Made by a program: the position numbers and the translations under genes. A DNA stretch of 64,000 bases from Areca catechu (Eukaryota; Streptophyta; Magnoliopsida; Arecales; Arecaceae): contig CM038039.1 of NCBI GenBank assembly GCA_021397845.1, positions 7,247,731 through 7,311,730 on the forward strand. Reading direction: 5' to 3'. The notes beneath the pieces were generated by a model, which was given only the letters and a program-made list of their open reading frames with translations, made no database searches and was not told where the DNA came from. This document shows, piece after piece, positions 1 to 10,835 of the stretch. Position 1 is the first letter of the stretch. Each line of letters starts with the position of its first letter.

Positions 1-283
1 TTTGACTTTGGTCATATAAAGATGGGACCACTTGTTATTATTTGCAAGTTTATGCACTGCTATATATATATAGTATGCCACCTCATGCTTATAATATTCT
101 ATCATTTAGCTAATGCACTGCTGCATTGGTAATGCTAAAGATAGATGTTTGATCCATATGGCCAAAGATAATTTTTGAGATAGACTGGATTTCTTGTGGC
201 ATAGTACAATAAGTATGAGATGCTATCTTAGGGTCATCTTTTATCTTAGACTCTTTTTCATTGACACTCTAGGAGGTCCGTAA

Positions 284-470
284 TGACATTGTAATCTATA
301 ATGATATTTTATAATGACATTATATAATGATATCATAGATTACTTTGTAACGAATGATATTGTGTATTGATATTGTATTATGACAAGTTTTTTTTATGAC
401 ATTGTACAAGAATAATTTGTAATGACATTCTATAACCCTATTTTGTAATAACATTCTTTTTTGCATTGGC
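284..470. repeat. AT-rich stretch with degenerate 'aatgacatt' repeats
   Basis: Short words of the form taatgacattgt, aatgatatt and aatgacattct recur several times in this AT-rich stretch. It precedes a Mutator-type transposase fragment and could be decayed subterminal sequence of that element, but no terminal inverted repeat is visible. The rest of 1-595 holds nothing I recognise. Confidence 0.35.
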
Positions 471-595
471 ATTTTTTGATTCTAAGATCATCTTTTAGGA
501 CAAATGATTTAATTGTATAATGAAGATATCTTTCAATTCTTCTTTTGAAGTATCTAGGACCTTTATCTTTTTTATATAATTGTGTCAATTGCTGA

Positions 596-1447
596 ATGTT
601 TCTATGTATTTTTATAATGATTTACAGCATAGATGTAGTTGTTACAATTGTTATTCATCATAGTGGGTCATTTGTCAACTATCCTGCATTCGATTATATT
701 GGTAGATCAATGGTAGAGGTAAATGATATTGATGTAGATAAAATATTATACATTGGTATCATTAATAAATTAAATGAGTTGAGCTACAATGATATAGACA
801 AAGTATACTATGGGATACTAGAAAGGGATTTGAAATATAGCCTTGAACTTTTATACTATGACCAATAAGTTTTTGAGACATTTAATCAATCAACAATGGG
901 GGTATAGTGCATCGTTATATTGAACATCAATTGGATATACCTGAAGTTATAGATATGGATGGTGCGAATCTAAATTTAATCAATCAACAATGGGGGTATA
1001 GTGCATCATTATATTGAACATCAATTGGATATACCTGAAGTTATAGATATGGATGGTGCGAATCTAAATTTTGCTAATACTGCTACTGATGATGTTGATA
1101 AAAATATTAGTAAGCTTGTAGATGGCATTGAAAATGATGCTCAGACTAGTGCTCACAATGATAGTGATAATGATTATGATACTGATGATGATATTAATAA
1201 TAAAGATGATAGTGATTTTATAGATATTCATGTAAAGGAAGCAGGTGATACAGCTGATTTTGAAAGTGATAATGAGGACGAAATGCACATACACAAAAAT
1301 TTAGATCCATCCAATCAATTCTTGAAGGATGTTAGTAAAGGAAAAATATTTTGGTTTGATTATTCTGATTTTGATGATGATGAGGATAGTATAAACATAA
1401 ATGATCAATACTTTATCTTTAGCTCTCCCAGTGCACCCCATTTTTGA
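596..1447 (+). pseudogene. Mutator-like (MULE) transposase, N-terminal fragment
   Basis: Two open stretches (596-868 and 1001-1447) read like the N-terminus of plant MuDR-family transposases. The first has the PB1-like pattern: IHHSGSF, a Y-x-G step, a D-x-D motif, then LNELSYNDIDKVYY, close to the family's 'keLGY...kvYY' block. The second is very acidic (runs of D, N and E, ending near SDNEDEMH), as in the linker after that domain. The frames are separated by a stop at 866-868 and a 94-bp tandem duplication. The MULE transposase core (DDE and zinc-finger parts) is absent: a LINE begins right after 1447. The element would have encoded a cut-and-paste transposase; this piece cannot. The family call rests on motif resemblance only. 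Confidence 0.55.
881..1068 (+). repeat. 94-bp tandem duplication inside the MULE fragment
   Basis: Copy 1 (881-974) and copy 2 (975-1068) are head to tail and differ at one base (atcgtt versus atcatt). The unit of 94 is not a multiple of three, so it shifts the transposase frame. The single mismatch points to a fairly recent event. Confidence 0.9.
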
Positions 1448-1529
1448 TATTCATGTCCGGAGATCCTCTTCGCTCTTACAGGCCCCCTTACCTGATCTTT
1501 ATTCTATATATAGCCCTAGATAGCAGAGG

Positions 1530-1902
1530 GGTATCCCGGCGGGATGCATCTGGTCGCTTCCAGCTCATCATAGGGTGAGATTATTTATCTGGAAGGTGGA
1601 GTCGACTTCTGATGAGAGCCTTTCTTTGCTCTAGAGGCCTTCATTTGCCTATCTCTTGCCCTTCTCATGGGATGGAGGATGAATCCATTGCTCGTGCTCT
1701 GTTCTTATGCCCGAGAACTTGGGAGATATGGGGTATGGCTGGATGTCATGGGCTTTTTCCGATGACTGAGGATGCAGTGGACATCTTCCTTCTTTTGCTA
1801 CAATCTGCTTTAGCTAGGTCCACCACCGCTGTTTTGGCTTATCTGGCATATCAGATATGGCTCACTCGGAATGAGATTTTTTTTCTTCTTCCAGGTGCAT
1901 GA
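1530..1902 (+). pseudogene. LINE ORF2 zinc-finger (zf-RVT) region, frameshifted
   Basis: This links RT and RNase H in plant LINE ORF2 proteins. A frame around 1540-1615 reads like the family's 'P.HxRVxLFIWK' block. The frame open at 1612-1902 continues with Cys/His spacing resembling CP..C..E....H.l..C (SCPSHG...ARALFLCPRTWEIWG) and ends YLAYQIWLTRNEI. At least one frameshift separates the two parts near 1600, so the region cannot be read as one protein. Confidence 0.6.
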
Positions 1903-2531
1903 CTAGGATGACTGTCGAGCGAGCTAGGGCGCTCGCCAAGGAGTATCAGAGTTTGATTGTGGGTTATACGGAGATCTGGGGCTCCAGCACTACTCTTCGA
2001 GCACCCCGTCGGGTTTTTATTTCCTGGAAGCCCCCTCCTCCGTTGTTTGCCACGATCAGCTTTGATGGGAGCGTTAGAGATAGGCGTGGTGGTGCGGTTT
2101 TTGTTATCCGGGCTGCTGGTCATGGCTTCCTTGTAGCTAGAGGGTGTCCTCTAATCGACCCTACTGTTCCTATGGCTGAGCTTCGGGGGGCTTGGGCTGG
2201 AGTCTACTATGCCACTAGAGTTCTTCACCTGCAGCGACTTATTATTGAGGGTGATTCCTGGATAATTATTTCCTGGATTGGGCAGGTGTTCCGCTCCACT
2301 TCGGCTCATCCTCTTATTCGTGACATAGTTACTCTTTTGCAGGGCTGCTCGGAGATAGTGATTAGGCATGTGTATAGAGAAGCCAATTCAGCGGTTGACT
2401 GGGTGGCTTCTTTTGTTGCCAATCACTCCGGAAAAGTTCTTTGGTCTTGCTTGAGGGATGTTCCTGTTTCATTAAGGGATATCCTTCTCGCTGATTCTCT
2501 TCGTTATATTTATTCCCATTTTGTGGCTTGA
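1899..2531 (+). CDS. LINE-encoded RNase H domain (RVT_3 type), open frame of 210 aa
   Basis: This reads as a complete RNase H of the type found at the end of plant L1-like ORF2 proteins; it would degrade the RNA strand of RNA:DNA hybrids during retrotransposition. The acidic tetrad is visible: D56 in FDGSVRD, E94 in MAELRGAW, D119 in IIEGDSW and D167 in SAVDWV, with the downstream HVYREAN helix. The frame is uninterrupted to the stop at 2529-2531. The ATG at 1899 is probably not a true start, since in an intact element this would be the tail of a long ORF2. It is the least damaged of three copies of this domain in the window. Host expression is unlikely. Confidence 0.7.
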   Translation: MTRMTVERARALAKEYQSLIVGYTEIWGSSTTLRAPRRVFISWKPPPPLFATISFDGSVRDRRGGAVFVIRAAGHGFLVARGCPLIDPTVPMAELRGAWAGVYYATRVLHLQRLIIEGDSWIIISWIGQVFRSTSAHPLIRDIVTLLQGCSEIVIRHVYREANSAVDWVASFVANHSGKVLWSCLRDVPVSLRDILLADSLRYIYSHFVA

Positions 2532-2551
2532 CTGTTTCGTTAAATTCAAAA

Positions 2552-2774
2552 AAAAGAGAGCTGATGGTTGAGGTGTGATAAAAGGCTTCCAACTACTTCG
2601 AATAATAGCTAACGCGCTCTACCTCATATCGTCCATCCACACATGATCCAATGGCTGGAACTGTGGCTACAAGTCAAGAGTGTCGCTTATGGAATATATA
2701 AAATATTAGAATGCCAGGATAGTGGGGACCCGTTAGGAGATGAGTCTAGAAAATGAATCCGATATCTTTATCGG
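2552..2774 (+). repeat. 223-bp repeat, copy A (inverted partner at 61748-61970)
   Basis: Read on the plus strand this matches the reverse complement of 61748-61970 over all 223 bases with no gap. I count about two dozen substitutions (roughly 90% identity), many of them CpG in the partner and TpG or CpA here (e.g. cacgcg versus cacaca, tgcgg versus tgtgg). The homology starts exactly at the LINE A-tail and stops at tatcgg. No protein is encoded. Confidence 0.85.
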
Positions 2775-3585
2775 AGAGCAAAAGGAGATAGAGCAAGGAA
2801 TAAGGCTACAAATGGGTCAGTTGACCCGTATTCCAGCTCAATCAACTCATTTAGATTCTGATCAATTTTCAAGAATTTATAAATCTGGATTGGATCCTAA
2901 TTTTCTTTTTTTTTTAAAAAAAGGAAAGTATCTATTATGGTAACTATATACTCAATCTCGAGATATTTATCAGATCACCAATCAAGATGGAGTGCCCATC
3001 GAATAACTAAAAAGTGATACATCATTAGTTATATCATCGACTAAGGAAAAAATGACAACTAGACTACCAATAAAAAAGGAGACTGCTATGACTATCGACT
3101 CACCTAATAATCGACTAAGTGAAGATGAACAAGCCGATCACTATACCGATAATCTCCGATACCATGCATTGAGAGACTACATATAGTCAGGTCCTACTAA
3201 CATTCCTTTTACATGTCCATCAAGTTCTTACTTGAACTTGATTAAGGTGTAAACTTAGTCGAGTACAGTAGAGTGCGGTGTTAAGGTCCCTTTTCTCTCG
3301 TCAACATCCCTTCTCTCTTGGCAATGGACAAGTCACCCAAACACTTGAAGCTAGTTATGCTCAAGTGACAAAAGCTAACCCAACCATCTCAGCTATCATA
3401 GTAGTAATTGTGACAAGTGAAATTGTGGTGGACAAGCTTGTGAAAGGTAAGAACTCAACAGAATTGACTATTTTAACCAAAAAAATTTCAAAAAACAAGA
3501 TCTCAATATTCTAGCTATCAAAAAAAGGTCACATCCCAAACAACATTCTATTACTCCATATAACTTTATAAATTAGTAAGAACGG
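2775..3585. other. no recognisable gene
   Basis: AT-rich sequence with only short open frames (2740-2943, 3278-3514) that show no family features. Nothing beyond background is visible between the 223-bp repeat and the chromovirus LTR. Confidence 0.5.
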
Positions 3586-4999
3586 TGATGCAGAACAAAT
3601 AAAGGGATGCGGTGCGGAAGTAAATTAAGATTAACTAATTTTTTTGTTGTTTTTATATGTTTGTAGAAGTTGGCTTCAAATCAAAGAAAAGTTAACCTAA
3701 CATTGAAAGATACTAATATGATAATTGAAAGCACAATTTTAAGGAAACTAAATTATCAGAGTAGTTCAGAAGCAACGGATCGCTGGGGGTTGAGAAACTC
3801 CCAGACCTAGGATTTCGCTCCGAACTTTCAACAGAACAGAAATAAAGAGAAGAGATGGTTTACCTAACCAGACAATGATCTTCACAGATTTTGGTGGAAG
3901 AACTCTCCCGAGCAGATTGTTGGATCCTCGGATTCAGATATCTTCGCAATGGATCCTCCAATACTGGTCCTTTGGCGGGTTGGCTTCTCCTGAACTCAAG
4001 ATCTGGAAGAGAAGAAAAACAATTGATGGAATCAGAGAGTCAAGGGAAAAATTTACCAGGTTGATGAACTTGAAGATTGAAATTGCTGAAAACTGGATTC
4101 TCCTGGAAGCTGATGTGATTTTCCTTGGAACTTGCTCTGGATCTGAAGTAGCCGGACTGGATCTGGATGAAGGTGGACGGCCTGGACTTGTAAAGAGAGA
4201 GAGGTCGTGGGAGATGGAAGGAGCTAGGGTTTGATGGATTGAAAATAATGAAGGGCGGCTAGGGTTTTGGATTTTTAAGTGGCTAACCTAGGGTTTTGGA
4301 TAAAGATGGAGATCTCTCACCTCCTCAAGGCTCCAATGGAACCCGGATTACCCCCTCACGGAGCTCAACACTTAGAATAGTGCGGAAGAAGAGAAACCTA
4401 GGTTACTCAACACAAGAGAATAGCAAAAATAATTTTTCTTCATTCATAGATTATTTTCAACTTACAAGAGGGATGTAATTTATAATGCTTTACAAGGGAG
4501 AAGGGTTTCATATTTTCCCATGTGGGACTAAAGGAGGGGATCTCCAAATTAGGGCAAATCCCTTACATATGGTTGGCCAAAATACCAAAAATTAGGATTT
4601 GGGTTATAAATGGCAGGTAGATGGCGCCACCTTGCTTGAAATTTTTCAAGAAAAATTTTCTTCCTTTCCTGGATGAACTCTTTTGGACTCCTCCTTTTCT
4701 TCCTCCCTAAGTCAAGGCTCTTCCCATCTTTGTTTTAGGTATTTTTGGCAGGTAATGGGCGCCCCTTGATATTCTCTTCCAAGAAAAACTTCTTCCCTTC
4801 TTTGCTTGGAATCACTTGGGAAAGTCTTGGCCGCCCCCTTGATTTGTGCTCTTCTCTTTATCTGGTGCATGAAAGAAGGAAGTTGCCATCTGTGGAGTGG
4901 GGACCAAAGGCTGCTGGATGTGGATATGGTGCCCCCTGGACTGGGAGTGTGGCTGGGAGTGTGGTGTCCACTTGCCTGGTCTTGGGAGAAAATGTAACA
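3586..4999 (-). repeat. chromovirus 3' LTR
   Basis: A direct repeat of 10836-12248. On the plus strand it opens TGATGCAGAAC and closes GTAACA at 4999, giving TG...CA on both strands, with a purine-rich tract (ccgggga on the minus strand) just inside at 5000-5006. The part 3586-about 4445 is nearly identical to 10836-11695 at a constant offset of 7250; beyond 4445 (U3) the two LTRs differ strongly. A possible TATA motif (minus strand attataaatt) lies near 4467-4476. Confidence 0.85.
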
Positions 5000-5138
5000 T
5001 CCCCGGTTGAAACCCTAGTCCACTACTGAGTCAACATGACTCAACAAAATAAAATGCAGGTAATGTAGACTCAAGCTATATTGAGTTGATCTAGTCAACT
5101 CTTATTACAAACCAAAAACCCTAATTCTTCGGGCAAGG

Positions 5139-5792
5139 TTAATCAGAGATCCAGATGGAGCTCTGAAGTCTTCTTCTGAGTCTGGTGCCCGCACCAATTC
5201 TCCCAGGGTGGGAGGAACTCGACCCTGTCGAGTAAGGCTCAAGTTGGCTCTGGTATCTCTCCAAGAGGTCTGGGTCCAATTCTTGTAATTCTTCTCGGGA
5301 GATCCAAGAGTCATCAGAATCTGGCCTTCCTTGCCAGCGGACCAGGTACCTTTGGTATCCTCGATTACGAGTAGAGATAATCTGATCATCCAGGATCTTT
5401 TCAATCTGCTCTTTCTTCACAGGCCAGTTTGTTGGTGGACACACAGGGTCGGGATCACTCTCAATGATAGGGTTAGGCTCAAAAGGCTCACTAGGAATCA
5501 CAGCTGGCTCCCTGTACTCTACTAAGTCTGTAATGTTGAAAGTAGAGCTAATGCCTAGTTCTGGAGGCAACTCGAGCACATAGGCATTGGATCCTACTCT
5601 CTTTACCACTCTAAATGGTCCAGCTCCCCTAGCATGTAACTTTCTAACGGTTCCAGGAGGAAACCGTTCAGGCCTTAACCTAATCATCACATAGTCTCCC
5701 TCAACAAAAGATTTGACTCGCCTTTGAGTATCAGCCAACTTCTTATAAGTTTCATTACTTAAATTTATTTTGGCATGAATTTCTTTATGCAA
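5139..5792 (-). pseudogene. chromovirus integrase C-terminus and chromodomain
   Basis: The 217-residue open piece begins in the integrase tail (KDLHKEIHAK region), runs through the GPF/Y-like module (KLHARGAGPFRVVKRVG, about residues 51-67) and ends with a chromodomain at about residues 128-181 (EKILDDQI...YLVRWQG...DSWISREEL). Chromodomains are thought to tether the integration complex to modified histones. The piece is in the same frame as gag-pol 9926-6327, with the integrase core between them in another frame. The coding end stops about 140 bp before the LTR. Confidence 0.85.
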
Positions 5793-5817
5793 GTCTTTTA
5801 CATGCTGTGCAAAATTC

Positions 5818-6417
5818 TCAGCAGACTCGAGTGTGGACAGGTAAAGGGACTAGGTCAAGAGGTGTGTGAGGTTTGTACCCATGTACAATTTCAAATGGAC
5901 TCTTACCCGTAGACCTATTGACCGAGTCATTGTACGCAAATTCTGCCCTTGGTAGGTATAAATCCCAATTTCTGGTGTTTTCACCAACAAGACATCTCAG
6001 CAGATTTCCTAGGCTACGGTTCACTACTTCAGTTTGGCCATCAGTTTGGGGATGATAGGCAGTTGAAAACTTAAGTTTTGTCCCTAACTTATGCCAAAGG
6101 GTCTTCCAAAAGTAACTGGTGAACCGGACATCCCTATCTGAAACGATTATCTTAGATAGGCCATGGAGTCTAACTATCTCATTGAAGAAAAGTGTGGCTA
6201 CCTTAGACGCATCAAAGGTTTGGGAACAAGGCAAGAAGTGGGCCATTTTAGAGAATCGGTCGACTACGACACAGATAGAATCATGTCTCCTCTGGGTCTT
6301 AGGTAAACCTAACACAAAATCCATACTCACATCTTGCCAAGGACGATCTGGGACAGGGATTGGGGTATAAAGGCCAGTGTTTTGTTTTCGCTGTTTGGCA
6401 ACAGCGCGGTTCGACAT
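5818..6417 (-). pseudogene. chromovirus integrase catalytic core
   Basis: An rve-type core with its three acidic positions present: D in SMDFVLGLP, D in IVSDRDVRF and E in DGQTEVVNRS. It would insert element cDNA into the genome. The piece sits out of frame with both neighbours: one frameshift near 6400-6410 (within the zinc-binding HHCC module, removing a cysteine codon) and one near 5818-5830. The two shifts compensate, so the sequence before and after is in the same frame. Confidence 0.85.
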
Positions 6418-9400
6418 CTAGCTACAATATTAGCTACATCCCTTTTCAAGCTAGGCCAGAAAAAGTGGTCTTCAATAGCTAGAATGGTCTTGTCTTTTCC
6501 AAAATAGCCGGCTAAACCTCCAGCATGGATTTCCCAAATCAAAAATTCCCTAAGAGAAGTTCTAGGGATGCAAAGCCTATTTTTGAAGAACAAAAAACCA
6601 TCTACAAGGGTATAATCCTGGTGATTACTAGATGGTCCTTGAACTAGATCCTGATACACAGTTGTGAAATCCGGACAAGACTCATATTCCTCTTTGATTT
6701 GCTCAAACCCTATGACCTCAGTTCTAACAGAAGTTAATAACAGAGATCGGCGACTAAGGGCATCAGCTACCTTATTCTCAACTCCAGCCTTATGTTTCAG
6801 GACAAAAGTATAGGACTGGATATATTCTACCCACTTAGCATGCCTAGGGTTAAGCTTCTTTTGGGAGTTCAGAAATCTAAGAGCCTCATGGTCCGAAAAT
6901 AGTTCAAATTCCTGCGGTAGCAAATAATGTCTCCAGTAACGCAAAGCTTGCACCACCGCATAAAATTCCTTATCATAGGTAGAATACCTAAGCTTAGCAT
7001 CATTAAGTTTTTCACTAAAGAATGCTATGGGATGATTCTCTTGGCTTAGGACTCCACCTATTCCTACACCTGAAGCATCACAGGCAACCTCAAATACTTT
7101 AGAAAAATCGGGTAATCTCAGAATGGGTGCCTGGGTCATTTTATCCTTAAGATCTAGGAAGGCTTTATGGGCTGACTTAGTCCAATGAAATTCTCCCTTC
7201 CTAATACAATCAGTGATAGGAGCAGCTAAAGTACTAAACCCCTTGATGAATCGCCTATAGAAGGTAGCCAAGCCGTGGAAACTTCTAACTTCATGCACAT
7301 TGGTTGGCTCTGGCCAGTCTACTATGGACCTAATCTTCTCAGGATCGGCCGCCACGCCGTCAGGGGTTACTACAAAACCAAGAAAGATAACTCTACTAGT
7401 CATGAATTCACACTTCTTAAGATTACCGTAGAGTCTATCATTCCTCAAAACTTGGCAGACTGCTCTAAGGTGGCCTAGGTGATCTGCTGGGGTCTTACTA
7501 TAGATCAGGATGTCATCAAAATAGACCACCACAAATTTTTCTATGAAAGCTCTAAGTACTTGGGTCATAATTCTCATGAAAGTACTAGGGGCATTGGACA
7601 ACCCAAAAGGCATAACAACCCATTCATAAAGACCATCCTTAGTTTTGAAAGCAGTTTTCCATTCATCCCCGGGTCTAATCCTAACCTGATGATAGCCGCT
7701 TTTGAGATCAATCTTAGAAAAAACCATTGCACCAGCCATCATATCAAGCATGTCATCTAGTCTAGGGATGGGAAACCTATATTTGATTGTAATTTTATTG
7801 ATGGCACGACTGTCAACACACATCCTCCACGTGCCATCTTTCTTTGGGGTCAGTAAGGCTGGGACCGCACAAGGGCTAAGACTTTCTCTAATAAACCCCT
7901 TCCTCAATAATTCTCCAACCTGCTTTTGCAGTTCTTCATGCTCAGATGGATTCATCCTGTAATGGGGCAAGTTGGGCAAAGTCGCTCTTGGGATTAGATC
8001 TATGGCATGCTGGATATCCCTAAGAGGTGGAAGGTGGTCTGGCAAATCCTCGGGAAAGACATCCTCAAATTCTTTTAACACAGGTTTAACTTCTTGAGGA
8101 GGCTCTGAGGGTTCCGAAGTTCTAAGTTCCTTAGCAGTCAACATCCAGATGGGTGAACCACTATGAATTTCTTGTTCTAGATCCTTAGCACTGATTAGGT
8201 TCACTCCAGTTTTCATCTCCTTAACCTTACCGGCTCCTTTAGTTACCTTGTCCTTAGGGGGAACTGAATGGATCGTAATCTTCTTCCCATTGAAACTAAA
8301 AACACAGGTATTGGATTTTCCTAAGAGGGTGGCATCATGATCATATAACCAAGGTCTTCCGAGAATTATACTGCTCACCCCCATGGGTAAGACATCGCAC
8401 CAAATCTTTTCGTGATAAGATTGCACTTGGATTTGGACTTGACATCTAGACTGGATGGGTATGGAGGTAGAATCTACCCAAGAAACCTTATAGGGGTTGG
8501 GATGGGGAACTGGGATTAAGCCTAACATCTTGACAGTGCTAGTAGAGATGGCATTTACACAGCTCTCACTATCTATGATGATCTTACATACCTTATCCCC
8601 TAATTTAAGAAAAGTCTGTAGGATGTTAGTCCTACGCCAATCCTCTTGAACTAGATTCTGGGATAGGATGCATCTTACAACTCCTAATTGGTCAGATTCA
8701 TTGGGTTCCTCCTCTCCTTCATACTCCTCAACCAAATTCATTCCGGCCTCATAAACTTCTTCTTCAAATTCCTCACTAGGCTCGGAATTATCATTCTCTC
8801 CCTCTTCTATGTAAAGGGATCTCCGTGGGCACTGGCTAGCAACATGACCTACCTTATGACACTTGAAACAGGCTATGGCAGTACACTGACTGGAAATGTG
8901 ACCTGGTTTCTGACACTTAAAACAGGTGATATTTGAACTAGGGGTTCTCTGGGTGTCAGGTGACTTACCTTTGTCCATGGGCCTAGGGGTAGAAGTACCC
9001 TGAAAAGGTTTACTAGGGATAACTTGGCTAGGTCCATTCCTTGGGATTGGGGCACTAACCCTAGAAGGTATAGGTCCTCTCTGAAATTTCTCAGTGTTCA
9101 GTGCAATCTGGTAGGCTTGGTTTAGATCAGTAACCTCTCTCAGAAATAGTTCTCTCTTGATATCTTCCCTCAGTCCAGCCCTAAATCTAGACAAAGTGAC
9201 TTCGTGGGCTTCACTCACATCACATCTCATTAGGTATTCATCAAAAGTAGCTATGTAGTCTGAGACAGATCGGTTTCCTTGTTTCAGGTTTTGCCATTGG
9301 TCTAACAGGTTTTGCTGGTATGAAATGGGTAGGTATTTATCTCTCAGTTTTTCTTTCATACCCTGCCAAGTGGTTATGGGCTCAACATTCCGTCTCCTAG

Positions 9401-9926
9401 TGGTTAGCTCAATGTTCCCCCAGTATAACCTAGCTTGACGCACTAATTTCATCTTGGCAAACTTGTATTTCCTCTCCTCAGACATAGCATACCACTCAAA
9501 GTATTGGTCCATCTCACCCTCCCAATTAGAATACACCTTAGAGTTCAGACTACCATCAAAAGTGGGTGCATCTAATTTGATGTTCCTGATGAACCTATCA
9601 TCTCTATCTTCAGGCTCTGGGTCAGGCCTCCTATGATTAGGTTCAGGATCTCTATATAAAGGCCTTCTAGGCTCCTGATGTGGGTGAGGTTGAGGCACAT
9701 TAAAATCGGGGTCAGGAGTCCAATTCCGATGTCTAGGTTCTTCAAGTACTTGGACTCGGTCCCTAAGTTGGGTAAGATCCTCATGAATTTGTGCGCTAAA
9801 CTGGGCCACAGTGTTTGTCATATCCTGATTCATTTTAGCCATACTTTCAGTAAGAGTTCTGATCATGGCCTCTAAATCAGGTTGGGTTTGACCAGGTTGA
9901 TATGGCACTCCGTTTCTGGTAGACAT
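6327..9926 (-). pseudogene. chromovirus gag-protease-RT-RNase H polyprotein (1199-aa open part)
   Basis: Domain order: gag capsid-like region (about aa 120-300, e.g. KMKLVRQARLYWGNIE); two CCHC zinc knuckles at aa 335-348 and 353-366 (CFKCQKPGHISSQC and CFKCHKVGHVASQC); aspartic protease near aa 450 where the catalytic D-S/T-G reads DSE; reverse transcriptase with YFDD at aa 802-805 (7512-7523); RNase H near aa 940-1060 (CDASGVGIGG...ELFSDHEALRF); and the start of the integrase zinc module (about aa 1140-1190). Gag and pol are one frame. The frame then runs out of phase near 6400. The protease Gly-to-Glu change and the frameshifts argue against present activity, although most of the frame is intact, so decay is recent. 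Confidence 0.9.
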
Positions 9927-10819
9927 GATGATTCAAGCAAGCACACAAAATGAGACTAGACTAAATCGACTACTGGATCACTAGACCTAGAGTCCAAACT
10001 AGATGCCCAATCAGAGTGGCAAGCTAGCCTGTAGTAACTCAGGACTCAGCCAGGCAGGTGTAAGGGGAGTGTTAGGTCCCTGATTGCCAATCCTAGACAC
10101 CAATCAGTGATTGGCCAGGTAGGCGGACCAGCACACAAGCCCTTCGGGAATGGATCCCTGAACCACCGTTCTAGACACTGAGTGCTAAGCACACACAGAA
10201 TAACTCGGCAAACTGACTCAACACTAGCCTAGACCCGACCAATTGGTGTCCCTAGCCCACTAGGGCAAATTAGGTCTAACTGATTTTAAATTAGGTCTAG
10301 GTTCGAATGATTGGATGGTGGTTTTGGGCTAAGGAGAGGTAATCAACTCCTCCCCTTATCTTAGATGCTCAATTGCCCTTAAGTAAATTATGAGATGATC
10401 ACTCCAAAAAGAATTGAATTGCAGAACATAAAAAACAGAGTTGCTGTATTTTAATGCTCAGAATTTTTACTGAAACCAATAAATCACAGAAAAATTATGG
10501 AAAATAGGTTCAATTATACTAGTTTCAACGAAGCAAAAATCATGCAATTCGGAGTTTTATGCAGGGAGAAATAATTCAGACAACAGGGTAATTACGGGCT
10601 GCAACTAGATTGTCTTCCCCGTTTATAATCCCTGCTACGATGTTATAACCCAATGGATCCCCTACACGCCCTAGGAACACCCCGTGGAATGGGAGGAGGA
10701 GGCTTGCGCCTCGCTTAGTTCCTAGGACCGGACGTCCTGGGGAGTCTACTTCGAGCAGACAAAAAAAAAGAGAAAACAATCAAAACAAGCAAGCAAGCAA
10801 ATCAGAAACCCTAGACTGG
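9927..10819 (-). other. chromovirus 5' leader
   Basis: Untranslated leader between the primer site and the gag start. It has no coding frame of note; the short open frame at 10576-10779 (minus) has no recognised motifs. Confidence 0.6.
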
Positions 10820-10831
10820 GCTCTGATACCA
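10820..10831 (-). other. primer binding site, initiator tRNA-Met type
   Basis: On the minus strand this reads TGGTATCAGAGC, the standard complement to the 3' end of plant initiator tRNA-Met. It starts four bases inside the 5' LTR end (10836), the usual position for priming minus-strand cDNA. Confidence 0.93.
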
Positions 10832-10835
10832 AAAA

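Larger units (their letters stand above)
1449..2551 (+). mobile_element. LINE (L1-type) 3' end, 5'-truncated
   Basis: The segment carries the C-terminal part of a plant LINE ORF2: a zinc-finger RVT region, then an RNase H domain, a short 3' UTR and an A-rich tail at about 2546-2554. Upstream EN and RT are missing, as expected from 5' truncation during target-primed reverse transcription. Two related copies lie on the minus strand (31422-33148 and 56267-60783) and share phrases such as YLAYxIWL(T/S)RN. I could not find a convincing target-site duplication. Its 3' end abuts the 223-bp repeat at 2552. Confidence 0.75.

Noticed and set aside
2740..2943. 67-aa open frame after the 223-bp repeat
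   Set aside because: Short, overlaps the repeat end, no recognisable motif.
10820..10831. tRNA gene
   Set aside because: Only the 12-base primer-binding complement is present, no cloverleaf.
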